NCBI GenBank assembly: GCA_041666525.1 | Contig: JBAYGT010000009.1 | Coordinates: forward strand, 38,491-102,490 | DNA from: JBAXTZ01 sp041666525 | GTDB lineage: Bacteria; Bacillota; Negativicutes; JBAXTZ01 | DNA: 64,000 nt | Direction: 5' to 3' | Shown here: positions 1-8,425 of the stretch, in pieces | How the letters are laid out: every line of letters begins with the position of its first letter | How positions within the stretch are numbered: the stretch's first letter is position 1 | The notes under the pieces: model-generated | Databases searched by the model: none | Seen by the model: the letters and a program-made list of their open reading frames with translations, nothing else | Told to the model about the DNA's origin: nothing | Translations under genes and position numbers: made by a program

Positions 1-971
1 CCGGAAATACAAACCGCAGGAATGCTGTGTCGATTGGCAATTTGCGCAACAACCGCCGGAGCTTTCCCCTGCAGTGTCTGAAAATCAGTCCGTCCTTCTC
101 CGGTAATCACCAAATCAGCCCCGACAATTTTTTTTTCAAACTCAATCGTACCCAGCACCAATTCGGCACCGGGCACCAAACTTGCTCCAAAAAAATATAA
201 CAATGCAGCCGCCGTCCCGCCCGCTGCCCCGCAGCCGGGAACCGCCATTGCATCAATTCCGGTAGCCGCAAGCGCAACATTTGCGTAATTTTCCAAACCG
301 GCATCCAGGATATTGATCATTTCGTCCGTCGCACCTTTTTGCCGTGCATAATTTCGTGCGGCACCATAATCGCCATATAACAAAATATCAACGTCACAAG
401 CTACAAGAATGCTTGCTTCGCGCAGCCGCGAATCAATCTGACTACAATCAATGGCCTTGAGTTCAAGAAGCTCACCACCGCCATAACCAAGCTCACAACC
501 ATTGGCTTTCAGAAATTTGACCCCCAGCGCTTGCGCCATTCCAACGCCGCCGTCGGTCGTTGCGCTCCCACCCAAACCAATTATTATCTTGCGCAATCCG
601 CGCTTCAATGCATCTCTTATCAGTTGTCCGGTTCCAAACGTCGTCGCTCCAAGCGCATCTAAACGCTCCGATGGTACCAATGGCAACCCTGATGCCGCCG
701 CCATTTCAATAACTGCAGTTGTACCATCACCGGTCACTCCATAACTAGCGTTCACTACATTTCCAAGCGGACCAGTTACTTCTACACTAATGTAACTTCC
801 GCACGTAGCTGTTACCACTGCGTCTACCGTTCCTTCGCCGCCGTCGGCAACCGGAATTTTCAGGTATTCCGCTTGTGGCAAACTTGTTGCCAAACCACGC
901 TCGATAATGTCTGCGACTTGCGGCGAAGACAATGTTCCTTTATAAGAATCGGCAGCAATAACAATTTTCAT
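1..971 (-). CDS. Glycerate kinase, GarK/GlxK type I (3' end cut by window)
   Basis: The enzyme phosphorylates D-glycerate with ATP, feeding it into lower glycolysis. About 323 residues are visible and the reading frame is open to the window edge, so the C-terminus is missing; the family usually has about 370-380 residues. The N-terminus reads MKIVIAADSYKGTLS and is followed by PVADGGEGT and IIIGLGGSATTDGG, all typical of the GarK family. Start is the ATG at 969-971. The gene lies 54 bases after the ABC ATPase gene, with a hairpin terminator between them, so it probably gets only read-through or has its own weak promoter. The family is clear; a role in the upstream operon's pathway is inference. 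Confidence 0.9.
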   Translation of the reverse strand, partial: MKIVIAADSYKGTLSSPQVADIIERGLATSLPQAEYLKIPVADGGEGTVDAVVTATCGSYISVEVTGPLGNVVNASYGVTGDGTTAVIEMAAASGLPLVPSERLDALGATTFGTGQLIRDALKRGLRKIIIGLGGSATTDGGVGMAQALGVKFLKANGCELGYGGGELLELKAIDCSQIDSRLREASILVACDVDILLYGDYGAARNYARQKGATDEMINILDAGLENYANVALAATGIDAMAVPGCGAAGGTAAALLYFFGASLVPGAELVLGTIEFEKKIVGADLVITGEGRTDFQTLQGKAPAVVAQIANRHSIPAVCIS

Positions 972-980
972 TTTACCTCT

Positions 981-1010
981 CAAAACGAAAACACCGCCTT
1001 GCGGCGGTGT
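981..1010 (-). terminator. Intrinsic terminator after the ABC ATPase gene
   Basis: An 8-bp perfect GC-rich stem ACACCGCC/GGCGGTGT (991-998 and 1003-1010) with a four-base loop is followed on the minus strand by TTTCGTTTTG. It separates the nanE-type operon from the glycerate kinase gene. The T-tract is interrupted by CG, so termination may be partial. Confidence 0.75.
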
Positions 1011-1025
1011 AAATTAATATTAAAA

Positions 1026-2132
1026 TTACAACGAAATATTTTGCTCTGTTTCAAAATCAAAAATATGACAATTTTCGATGTTGAAGTAGAAAGTATAAGC
1101 AGTGTCCCGTTTTACTTCACGGGAAACATGAGCCTCCATACGCGAAATCCACTCCACACCACCGGCGGTGAAGTAAACATAAGCTTCGCTGCCCATTTGC
1201 TCCGTAATCGAAGTTACGCCTTTCACTTCATCGGACACGCTTTCAGCAAACGGCCTGACGCTGATATGCTCCGGTCGAACGCCAAACCACACTTTTTTAC
1301 CAACCGCCCCCCGGACTTTTTCGGCTTTCTTTGCCGGCAGCGGCATTTTCACATCACCGATTTTAACAAAAATATCGTTTCCTTCAGAAACTAAATCAGC
1401 TTGACGAATATTCATCGCCGGACTGCCAATGAAGCCTGCAACAAATTTATTCGCCGGGAAATCATAAAGATTCATCGGACTGTCCACCTGCATGATTCTG
1501 CCCAAGCTCAAAACACAGATCCGGTCGCCCATCGTCATTGCCTCTACCTGGTCGTGAGTTACATAAATCATTGTTGTTTTCAGTTCTTTATGTAAATGCG
1601 CAATACGAACACGCATGCTTACCCGCAGTTTGGCATCAAGGTTGGATAACGGCTCATCAAACAAGAACACGTCCGGTTTACGCACGATGGCACGGCCAAG
1701 CGCTACGCGTTGACGTTGTCCGCCTGACAACAGCTTCGGCTTACGATCCAGCAAATCGGTAATTTCCAATTTTTCAGCGGCTTCATGAACGCGTTGCTTA
1801 ATTTCGGCTTTGGGCATTTTTTGCAATTCCAAACCGAACGCCATATTGCCATAAACTGTCATGTGTGGGTACAATGCATAGTTTTGGAAAACCATCGCAA
1901 TTCCGCGGTCTTTTGGCAATACGTCGTTAACTACACGATTACCGATTACAATTTCACCGCCGGAAATTTCTTCCAATCCGGCAATCATCCGCAATGTCGT
2001 TGATTTGGCACAACCCGACGGGCCAACGAAAACCATGAATTCGCCATCCTTAATGTCGAGGTTAATACCATGAACTGCCTTGAATCCGTTGGCGTATAAC
2101 TTTTCTACGCCTTTTAACAAAACTTGTGCCAT
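1026..2132 (-). CDS. Sugar ABC transporter ATPase, MsmX/UgpC/MalK type
   Basis: This cytoplasmic ATPase powers carbohydrate ABC importers of the CUT1 class. The 368 residues match the usual length. The Walker A region reads GPSGCAKSTT (about residues 38-47), the signature is LSGGQRQRVALGRA and Walker B is VFLFDEPLSNLD; residues from about 240 on fit the TOBE-like regulatory domain. The glycine before the Walker A lysine is alanine, a variant I recall from other UgpC-type ATPases. No permease or solute-binding protein of the CUT1 class is nearby, so it may be a shared ATPase serving several importers, as MsmX does in Bacillus. It closes the operon that begins at 9751, 31 bases after the ROK kinase gene. 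Confidence 0.9.
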   Translation of the reverse strand: MAQVLLKGVEKLYANGFKAVHGINLDIKDGEFMVFVGPSGCAKSTTLRMIAGLEEISGGEIVIGNRVVNDVLPKDRGIAMVFQNYALYPHMTVYGNMAFGLELQKMPKAEIKQRVHEAAEKLEITDLLDRKPKLLSGGQRQRVALGRAIVRKPDVFLFDEPLSNLDAKLRVSMRVRIAHLHKELKTTMIYVTHDQVEAMTMGDRICVLSLGRIMQVDSPMNLYDFPANKFVAGFIGSPAMNIRQADLVSEGNDIFVKIGDVKMPLPAKKAEKVRGAVGKKVWFGVRPEHISVRPFAESVSDEVKGVTSITEQMGSEAYVYFTAGGVEWISRMEAHVSREVKRDTAYTFYFNIENCHIFDFETEQNISL

Positions 2133-2163
2133 TCTCTTCTCCTTCTATACTTGTTCAATATAA

Positions 2164-3033
2164 CTAAACAAGCGGATATACCGCGCCAAGCATGCCAGCA
2201 TCATTTCCCAGCTTTGTCACACGCAAATCACAGCCAAATCCCGATCGCAAATATTGCGTCAAAGCTCCGCTAAGCGCTGGCAACAAAACATCCGGCGAAC
2301 CGGAAACTCCGCCACCGATAACAATAGCCTGAGGATCAAGCAAATAGATGATATCAGCCAGCCCTGCTGCCACTTCAAGTGACCAGTCAGATAACGCTGA
2401 AATATATTCCGGATTTTCGGCTCTAACCTGACTAAAGATATATTCGCCGTTAATATCCGGTTTCCCTTCTTTTTTCGAAATATTTTTCACCAAAACTGAA
2501 GTTGCAGCATTTTTTTCCAAATAATCAACAATTCCGGATTTGGTTCGCAGGCAACCAACCTCACCGGCGCGGTAATGATGACCGCGATAAATCTTATTGT
2601 TCAAAATAATTCCGCCGCCTACCCCGGTACCGAGCGCAACACAAACAAACGTCTGCAAATCAATTCCCGCGCCCAACCAATTTTCGCCAAGCGCTATGCA
2701 GTTAACATCGTTTTCTACTGCAACCGGCAAAGCAAAGTTTTCTTGCAAACGGTGTTTTATTTGCATCCCCTGCCAACCGGGCAGATTATTGTTGGCCAGC
2801 AGTACTATTCCTGCATCGGCATCAATTACTCCGGCCGAACTAACTCCGATTCCGCTAATCATATGCTCAGATTGTAACTGCTCAATCAACTTGACTACTC
2901 TATTCATCAATGCTTCGCCGCCTAATTGCGCTTGCGTCGAAATTTTTGCGTGAAAAACTATTTTTCCGGAGCTGTCAACTACTCCGTATTTTATGTCAGT
3001 ACCGCCGATATCAATTGCCGCAAACAGCCTCAT
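2164..3033 (-). CDS. ROK-family sugar kinase
   Basis: It probably phosphorylates a hexose or N-acetylhexosamine in the cytoplasm. The ATP-binding motif AAIDIGGTDIKYGVV is at the N-terminus, ENDVNCIALGE supplies the catalytic aspartate region and LGTGVGGGII follows. The length of 289 residues is normal. The ROK zinc motif (CxCGxxGCxE) is absent: the chain goes directly from RAGEVGCLRTKSG to DYLEKNAA, as in ROK subgroups such as beta-glucoside kinases. Beside nanE it could act as an N-acetylmannosamine kinase, or it could phosphorylate the GlcNAc released by MupG, but the missing zinc motif argues against canonical NanK. It starts 8 bases after the DUF4127 gene. Confidence 0.85.
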   Translation of the reverse strand: MRLFAAIDIGGTDIKYGVVDSSGKIVFHAKISTQAQLGGEALMNRVVKLIEQLQSEHMISGIGVSSAGVIDADAGIVLLANNNLPGWQGMQIKHRLQENFALPVAVENDVNCIALGENWLGAGIDLQTFVCVALGTGVGGGIILNNKIYRGHHYRAGEVGCLRTKSGIVDYLEKNAATSVLVKNISKKEGKPDINGEYIFSQVRAENPEYISALSDWSLEVAAGLADIIYLLDPQAIVIGGGVSGSPDVLLPALSGALTQYLRSGFGCDLRVTKLGNDAGMLGAVYPLV

Positions 3034-3041
3034 ACTTCACC

Positions 3042-4568
3042 CTAATATTTCTTGTAGAACAAATCAAATTTCACGCCAATTTCAAACATTCTGCGCCACG
3101 GGCGCCAAACGGTTAACCGTTCAATTTCCCAGTCAATGAATGAATTTCTAATATTTGCATACCAAAAACGCTCCAAGCGGTGTTCTGTTTCGCGATTAAT
3201 TTCTTCATCAAAACCGTTCATAACAAAATATGACGCGCCATATTGCGGCAAGAAATCCACAATCATTTCCTGGCGGATAACACCTTGATAAGCCCAACCT
3301 TCCAATAAATGATAAATTTTATTGCGCACTATTTCTTTACCACGCGAATCTTCGTAAGCAAAAATTGCGGTTGCGATCACCGTTCCGGTCGTATTGCAGT
3401 TTGTATTCCAACCGGCATATGCGGTGATTTCATCCAGCATTCCGGCATCATCTAACATTTGTACCAGTTCATGATCACCGCCATTGCAAAACGCCACATC
3501 TGCGACTGCCACCTGATAGCCATCGGCAACATAGTCGCTAATCCGCATCACAAATTCGCGCAAATTGCGATATGAAGAATAGGTTATGTCTTTTGCAAAC
3601 TGACTGGCTGATTCCATCATGAATTTTCCCGGCGCATTAATCGCAAGAATAATATCAGCTTGCTCCGGTGAATCTGCTACCAAGCAACCGGCGGCTAAAA
3701 TATGAGCTTTCAGACATTCGCCAAGCGGACGGTCTTCATATAATGCAATAACGTTGGCAGCGTTCACTGCGCTGTAGAAAGGAAATATTTTCAACGGACG
3801 ATATTTATATGCAATGCACCGCACCAATAAGGTACAACCAACTTCGTCTGCCCCCGGGTACATATGTACACGCGGCTGCAACCGCCGTCCAACAACTTCA
3901 CTGACAATAGTTTTCTGGTCGATGGCGGTAAATCCGTATGGCGCCGAATCATCTTGCGGTATTGACAAAAAATCAATCACTCCGGAGTCAGTCAACCCAA
4001 TTGCGGCCTTGTTAATCTCGATGTTTTTTCGGCGCCGCTCACAATAATCATCCAGAGGCTCTTTGGGCAAGCGTGCGATTATTTGACCGAGTTCGGATGT
4101 TTCGGCAGCGGATAAGCCTTCACGCTCAGTTTTGTCGTTCAACCAGCCCCAACGGAAAATATCATTACCAAACTCCTGATAATAATCCGGTTCTTCTTCG
4201 GACGAACTATACGTCGGTGTGCGCATAATCAAACAGGCTGCGAGTATTTCTATATCACTGTTTATTGATTTTATCGCTTCTAACCGGCCGAGTCGCGCAA
4301 GCAATGTTTCAACGCGCTCATGATGCAACCGGCTCGGCAATAAACCGCCGTAAACCAGCTGTTCCAACGAGACTACCAGTTTATCAGCCCCTACCACCGC
4401 CGTTTGCAACCATTCCCACAATTTGTCTGTATCTGCAGGTGTTTTTTTTGTACCAAGCATTTCACGCGGCGGAGCGATCAATTCCACATTGCTACGAATA
4501 TCAGCGATCATCTGCGGATAGATGTAATTGCATGGCCGCTCGTCCAATGGCAGATAAACGATTTTCAT
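3042..4568 (-). CDS. DUF4127 family protein
   Basis: A 508-residue cytoplasmic protein with no signal peptide or obvious membrane segment. The start MKIVYLPLDERPCNY matches the opening of the DUF4127 family, whose function I do not know. The stretch around residues 100-115 (ILAACLIMRTPTYSS) and the C-terminal RFWYANIRN also fit the family as I remember it. The ATG overlaps the preceding gene's stop by four bases (ATGA), and GGAGG precedes it, so the two are translationally coupled. Its position between a lipoprotein and a sugar kinase suggests a catabolic enzyme, perhaps a hydrolase, acting on an amino-sugar derivative; that is inference. Confidence 0.85.
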   Translation of the reverse strand: MKIVYLPLDERPCNYIYPQMIADIRSNVELIAPPREMLGTKKTPADTDKLWEWLQTAVVGADKLVVSLEQLVYGGLLPSRLHHERVETLLARLGRLEAIKSINSDIEILAACLIMRTPTYSSSEEEPDYYQEFGNDIFRWGWLNDKTEREGLSAAETSELGQIIARLPKEPLDDYCERRRKNIEINKAAIGLTDSGVIDFLSIPQDDSAPYGFTAIDQKTIVSEVVGRRLQPRVHMYPGADEVGCTLLVRCIAYKYRPLKIFPFYSAVNAANVIALYEDRPLGECLKAHILAAGCLVADSPEQADIILAINAPGKFMMESASQFAKDITYSSYRNLREFVMRISDYVADGYQVAVADVAFCNGGDHELVQMLDDAGMLDEITAYAGWNTNCNTTGTVIATAIFAYEDSRGKEIVRNKIYHLLEGWAYQGVIRQEMIVDFLPQYGASYFVMNGFDEEINRETEHRLERFWYANIRNSFIDWEIERLTVWRPWRRMFEIGVKFDLFYKKY

Positions 4569-5605
4569 TGTACACCCTCCAAATTAGCAAGCAGTTTAGG
4601 ATTATTTAATAACTCTTTAATAAGCTTTTCACAAGCTTCCTGGTTAGCTTTATCCGGTGACCTGAATTTCAATCCATCATTCAGAAAATTCATTTCCAGC
4701 GTTCCACCCCGGAATCCATTATTCATGACCTGCGCGATTACCTGATTAACACCAAACTCATACTCTTCGATAACGCAACTAAGATAATTCGCGCTGTTTT
4801 TTAAATTCGTGTACTCTATTTCAGTTGCAACGAGCATAACCGGAGCGTCATGAACTGCAGAAACTACCGGGGCGATTGGAATCATTGATTCTGCAATCAC
4901 AACATCGGCACCTTGGCTAACCGCTCGCGTTACCGCGTCAAAAACACTGCGCCCCAACTTCTGTTCATTGCTAAAAACCGTATCAGCATTATATTGTGAT
5001 ATCTCGACAGCTTCTTTGATGATTTTCAGCGATTTATCGGCGTAATTAATGCCCGCTTTAAATCCGCGGATTAACTTATAGGAATTCGGATTGGCTTTTA
5101 ACGCAATTACCGCTACTGCCTTTTTGGCTTTTATGCCTGCTGAATATCCGGCAATAAAGCCCTCTTGAAAGGCATTGTAGTTAATAATTAAAATATTGCT
5201 GTTTTTTCCAACCGTCGCAATGTCTTCGTCAACAATCACAAACTTTGTCTGCGGATATTTTTCTGCTAATTCAACAACATTGCGGGTATAGTATAAATCT
5301 GAATCGATAACCACATTATATTTGCCATTACCAATTTGCTCGTCAATATATTTTTTTCGATCACTGGTGTTTACAGGAACGCGAATAATATCCGTAACCA
5401 GCCGATTGCCATATTTAACACCGGAATTTTTTATTGCAACCTCTAATTGATTATTATATTGATCATCAACAGCTGATGCCGGATCAATAATTAAAGCCAA
5501 TTTGATTTGTGTGGAAGTTGATTCGTTTTTTTCCACGCTGCCGCACCCGGTTATCGCAAACATTGCGAACAAAGCTAAAACAACGATAACAATGAGTTTT
5601 TTCAT
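4565..5605 (-). CDS. BMP/PnrA-type substrate-binding lipoprotein
   Basis: A predicted lipoprotein that binds a small ligand outside the cytoplasmic membrane. The signal sequence from ATG 5605 has a KK pair, a hydrophobic core and a lipobox AITGC. The mature part resembles the BMP (PnrA/Med) fold: ALIIDPASAVDDQYNNQ near the start, a central VIALKANPNSYKLIRGF, and QGADVVIAES later. A TTG lies four codons upstream, but GAGG sits inside that stretch, so the ATG at 5605 is the better start. BMP proteins usually serve nucleoside ABC importers; none is encoded here. It could be an orphan receptor for the substrate of this operon. Confidence 0.8.
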   Translation of the reverse strand: MKKLIVIVVLALFAMFAITGCGSVEKNESTSTQIKLALIIDPASAVDDQYNNQLEVAIKNSGVKYGNRLVTDIIRVPVNTSDRKKYIDEQIGNGKYNVVIDSDLYYTRNVVELAEKYPQTKFVIVDEDIATVGKNSNILIINYNAFQEGFIAGYSAGIKAKKAVAVIALKANPNSYKLIRGFKAGINYADKSLKIIKEAVEISQYNADTVFSNEQKLGRSVFDAVTRAVSQGADVVIAESMIPIAPVVSAVHDAPVMLVATEIEYTNLKNSANYLSCVIEEYEFGVNQVIAQVMNNGFRGGTLEMNFLNDGLKFRSPDKANQEACEKLIKELLNNPKLLANLEGVQ

Positions 5606-5618
5606 AAATTTCCTCAAA

Positions 5619-6374
5619 TCAAATTATCAAATACCCGGGATCACGAATCAACTGATTGCAAACAACATCAAACATTTTACGCGCATCAATAATTTTGACT
5701 TGCGAATTGCAGACTTTGACAACAATTAGCGCTTGCGCTTTAACCAACAATTGCTCGATTTTGTTGAAATTCGTTGGCGGTTTCTGCCAATTATGCAACC
5801 GGTTGGCAACAATTATTTCCCGGGAGTCCGTCATTACAACACCGTCAGTTACATCGTGCTGCAAGTGGTAAGGAACTTTCGCCAATTCTTCACAGCAATG
5901 TACCATAGTATTACTATTATGGTCACACCCAAACAATGCAATAATGCCGTTATTTCTAACCAGGCTATAAAACGGGCTGTTTTCGTCACAAGGCGAATGC
6001 GTGTTTTCATGATTTACCAGCAACGCTTTTGCACGCGCACCAAACCCGGTTAGCGAATGAGTTGGATGCAATGAACGCAGCGCTCCGGTTTTAATCCTGG
6101 CAGCTTCCGGAATCGCTCCGGTCCAGGTTGGTGATTGCGCCACATTCATCACCGGCGGACAATTTTTCCCGTCAGTAATTTTTCCGGTAAATGCCGGAAA
6201 CAAAACGGTATTGCTCATCATCGTCAGCGCCTCGACCACGCTCGCCGCGCCACCGTCCACTTGTCCGAAACTTTTCAACGAACAATGTGCCAAAACTATT
6301 TCATAGTTTGCAATTCCACTGGACTTCAGCGCGTCACTGATATCGTTTCGGGAATATATTCTTTCTTGCACCAT
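5619..6374 (-). CDS. AAC(3)-fold N-acetyltransferase
   Basis: The 251-residue product belongs to the aminoglycoside 3-N-acetyltransferase fold family, which transfers acetyl from acetyl-CoA to an amine. HCSLKSFGQVDGGAASVVEAL near residues 30-50, LFPAFTG, RSLHPTHSLTGFGARA and SPFYSLVRNNGIIALFG are characteristic. Its place in a sugar operon, two bases after an oxidoreductase gene, favours an amino sugar or amine intermediate as substrate rather than an antibiotic. Family members outside resistance cassettes (YokD-like) often have unknown substrates. Resistance activity cannot be judged from sequence alone. Confidence 0.82.
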   Translation of the reverse strand: MVQERIYSRNDISDALKSSGIANYEIVLAHCSLKSFGQVDGGAASVVEALTMMSNTVLFPAFTGKITDGKNCPPVMNVAQSPTWTGAIPEAARIKTGALRSLHPTHSLTGFGARAKALLVNHENTHSPCDENSPFYSLVRNNGIIALFGCDHNSNTMVHCCEELAKVPYHLQHDVTDGVVMTDSREIIVANRLHNWQKPPTNFNKIEQLLVKAQALIVVKVCNSQVKIIDARKMFDVVCNQLIRDPGYLII

Positions 6375-6376
6375 GT

Positions 6377-7708
6377 TTAGTAACCCGCGCCATTTGCACG
6401 CAACAATGGTTGAATCTGTTCACCGGTTATTTCAGCCACACCACAACCAGCCGTCTGTGCCAAAAATACTGCATAACCGGCAACTTCGCCTAATGCCCGG
6501 CAGGTGGGAATTATCCGATACGAACTTTGCGCCGGGAAATCGCTGGAAATACAGCGCCCGGCAACCAGTAAATTAGTAACTTTGCTTGAATACATGCAAC
6601 GATAAGGAATGTCATAATATTTTTCGTTATCCGGTAATTCAGCCGATTTAAAATTTTCAACTTGCTCCCGCTCTTCATCGCTGCCATGCACATCCATATA
6701 CCAGTTGCTGCGGGCTATTCCATCCGCAAACTTGCGCGAGGACGCCACATCTTCAGCTGTCAAAATATAATCGCCAACAATTCTTCTGGTTTCACGAACA
6801 CCAACTTGTGCCGCAACCTGATTGATATAGGCTTTTTCAAATCCGGGAAATTTCACGCGCATGAATTTCAGATACCGGCGAATCATCTGATGCCCTTTGA
6901 TTACTGCTTTTGATAAGTGCTCAGGATTAACACCGTTATGATCTTCTTTGATTTCCGGACAATTAAAGGCTACTGCATCCGGTTTACCGGGAATCGAAAA
7001 CATCTGAAAATAATTCCCGTCACCGGGTTTCAGTAAATTTTCGGATACCCCCGCCGCAAAAGCCGGTGATAAATCCCCCGCTTTGTAATTGGTATGCGCG
7101 GCATGCAATTCACGCGGATTATGTTCCCACCCGGAAATTTTGGTCATATATTTGGCAAATTCAGGCAAATCTATTCCGCCGCACTCAAACCGCAACGAAA
7201 TATGCTGATTTTTGCCGCTTTTCGGGCTACCGGATTCATATGGAACTCCCGCCATTATTGCAACATCGGCATCACCGCTGCAATCAATAAAATAATCCGC
7301 CGCAAGCTCCTGAATACCGCCTTTATTAAATATCTGGATACTGGTAATTTTCCGCCCGTCAGTTTTGACACCAATGCACTGCGTGAAATATAACAGCTCG
7401 GCTCCGGTTTCAATTGCCAGCTCTTCGAGTACCAGCTTTAATTCTTCCGGATTAAACCAAACACCGCTAGCATCACCGGTCGCCTCCATCCGCTGAACAA
7501 TTTCGTTATTTATTCCGGAAATATTGGCTTTATCCGGATCGGTTATCAACGTCGACATCAGCGGTGTAACCAAGGCGCCGGTCTGCGTACCACCCAAAAA
7601 ACCGAAACTTTCAACTATTAAAGTTTTCAGCCCTTTTCTGGCCGCAGCTATTCCGGCACACGCCCCGGCCGTTCCGCCGCCGATGACGATACAATCATAT
7701 TTTTTCAT
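6377..7708 (-). CDS. FAD-dependent oxidoreductase (FAD_oxidored family)
   Basis: A 443-residue flavoprotein. The N-terminus MKKYDCIVIGGGTAGACAG holds the GxGxxG dinucleotide fold, with ESFGFLGGTQTGALVTP next, as in the FAD-binding family often found in carbohydrate clusters. FIDCSGDADVAIMAG around residue 150 and LLVAGRCISSDFPAQSS near residue 395 are further FAD-contact motifs of this family. It likely oxidises or reduces a sugar or acid intermediate; the substrate is unknown. No signal peptide is seen. It lies 26 bases after nanE and two bases before the acetyltransferase gene, so co-expression is near certain. Confidence 0.85.
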   Translation of the reverse strand: MKKYDCIVIGGGTAGACAGIAAARKGLKTLIVESFGFLGGTQTGALVTPLMSTLITDPDKANISGINNEIVQRMEATGDASGVWFNPEELKLVLEELAIETGAELLYFTQCIGVKTDGRKITSIQIFNKGGIQELAADYFIDCSGDADVAIMAGVPYESGSPKSGKNQHISLRFECGGIDLPEFAKYMTKISGWEHNPRELHAAHTNYKAGDLSPAFAAGVSENLLKPGDGNYFQMFSIPGKPDAVAFNCPEIKEDHNGVNPEHLSKAVIKGHQMIRRYLKFMRVKFPGFEKAYINQVAAQVGVRETRRIVGDYILTAEDVASSRKFADGIARSNWYMDVHGSDEEREQVENFKSAELPDNEKYYDIPYRCMYSSKVTNLLVAGRCISSDFPAQSSYRIIPTCRALGEVAGYAVFLAQTAGCGVAEITGEQIQPLLRANGAGY

Positions 7709-7734
7709 TATCTTTCCGCCTCACGGTAAATGTA

Positions 7735-8412
7735 CTAATTGCTGATTGCGTCCACAAACCGCTTGGCTATTTCTTGCGGACGGGTGATTGCACCGCCGAC
7801 AACTACGCAACACGCGCCTAATGCCAGCACTTGCCGCGCTTTTTCCGGTGTATCGACCTTCCCCTCAGCTATGACCGGCACCGTTGAATTTGCCACAACT
7901 TCACGCAAGAATTGAAAATCATTTTCTGCAACATTGCAACCGGCAGTTGCTTCAGTATAGCCGTGCAAAGTTGTTCCGACATAATCGCAACCCCAAACAC
8001 CCGCGTTAATTGCTTCATCAAGCGTTGCGATATCAGCCATTATCAACTGCTTTGGATAAGTCGATTTAATTTCTTTGATAAATTGTTCAGTGGTCTTGCC
8101 ATCCGGCCGCAACCGGTCAGTAGCATCAACCGCAATAATGTCTACACCTTCGTCAACTAACGCTGCTACTTCTTTCATTGTTGGCGTAATATACACGTTA
8201 CACTCACCGTAATTTTGCTTGATGATGCCGATGAGCGGCAAATCGACATTCTTTTTAATTTCCCGGATATCGGCAACGGTATTACAACGAATTCCGACTG
8301 CGCCGCTTTGCTTGGCGGCCAACGCCATTTTTCCCATAATAAATGAACTATGTAGTGGCTCATGTTCCAACGCCTGACACGACACAATCAGACCACCTTC
8401 GATGCTTTTCAA
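7735..8412 (-). CDS. nanE: N-acetylmannosamine-6-phosphate 2-epimerase
   Basis: NanE converts ManNAc-6-phosphate to GlcNAc-6-phosphate in sialic acid and amino-sugar catabolism. The 225 residues form a TIM barrel. GLIVSCQALEHEPLHS at residues 7-22, then GIRCNTVADI, LIGIIKQNY (catalytic lysine region) and DIIAVDATDRLRPDG are strongly conserved. The start is a TTG preceded by GGAGGA. The product would be used by NagA and NagB from the next operon upstream. No nanA (sialic acid lyase) is in this window, so the source of ManNAc-6-phosphate is open. Confidence 0.94.
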   Translation of the reverse strand: MKSIEGGLIVSCQALEHEPLHSSFIMGKMALAAKQSGAVGIRCNTVADIREIKKNVDLPLIGIIKQNYGECNVYITPTMKEVAALVDEGVDIIAVDATDRLRPDGKTTEQFIKEIKSTYPKQLIMADIATLDEAINAGVWGCDYVGTTLHGYTEATAGCNVAENDFQFLREVVANSTVPVIAEGKVDTPEKARQVLALGACCVVVGGAITRPQEIAKRFVDAISN

Positions 8413-8425
8413 TTATTCCTCCAGC

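Noticed and set aside
873..1394. Long plus-strand reading frames such as 173 codons at 873-1394 and 232 codons at 58362-59060
   Set aside because: They lie opposite well-recognised minus-strand genes (the ABC ATPase, and the S17-L16 genes), have no family resemblance and no ribosome-binding site, so they are antisense shadows.
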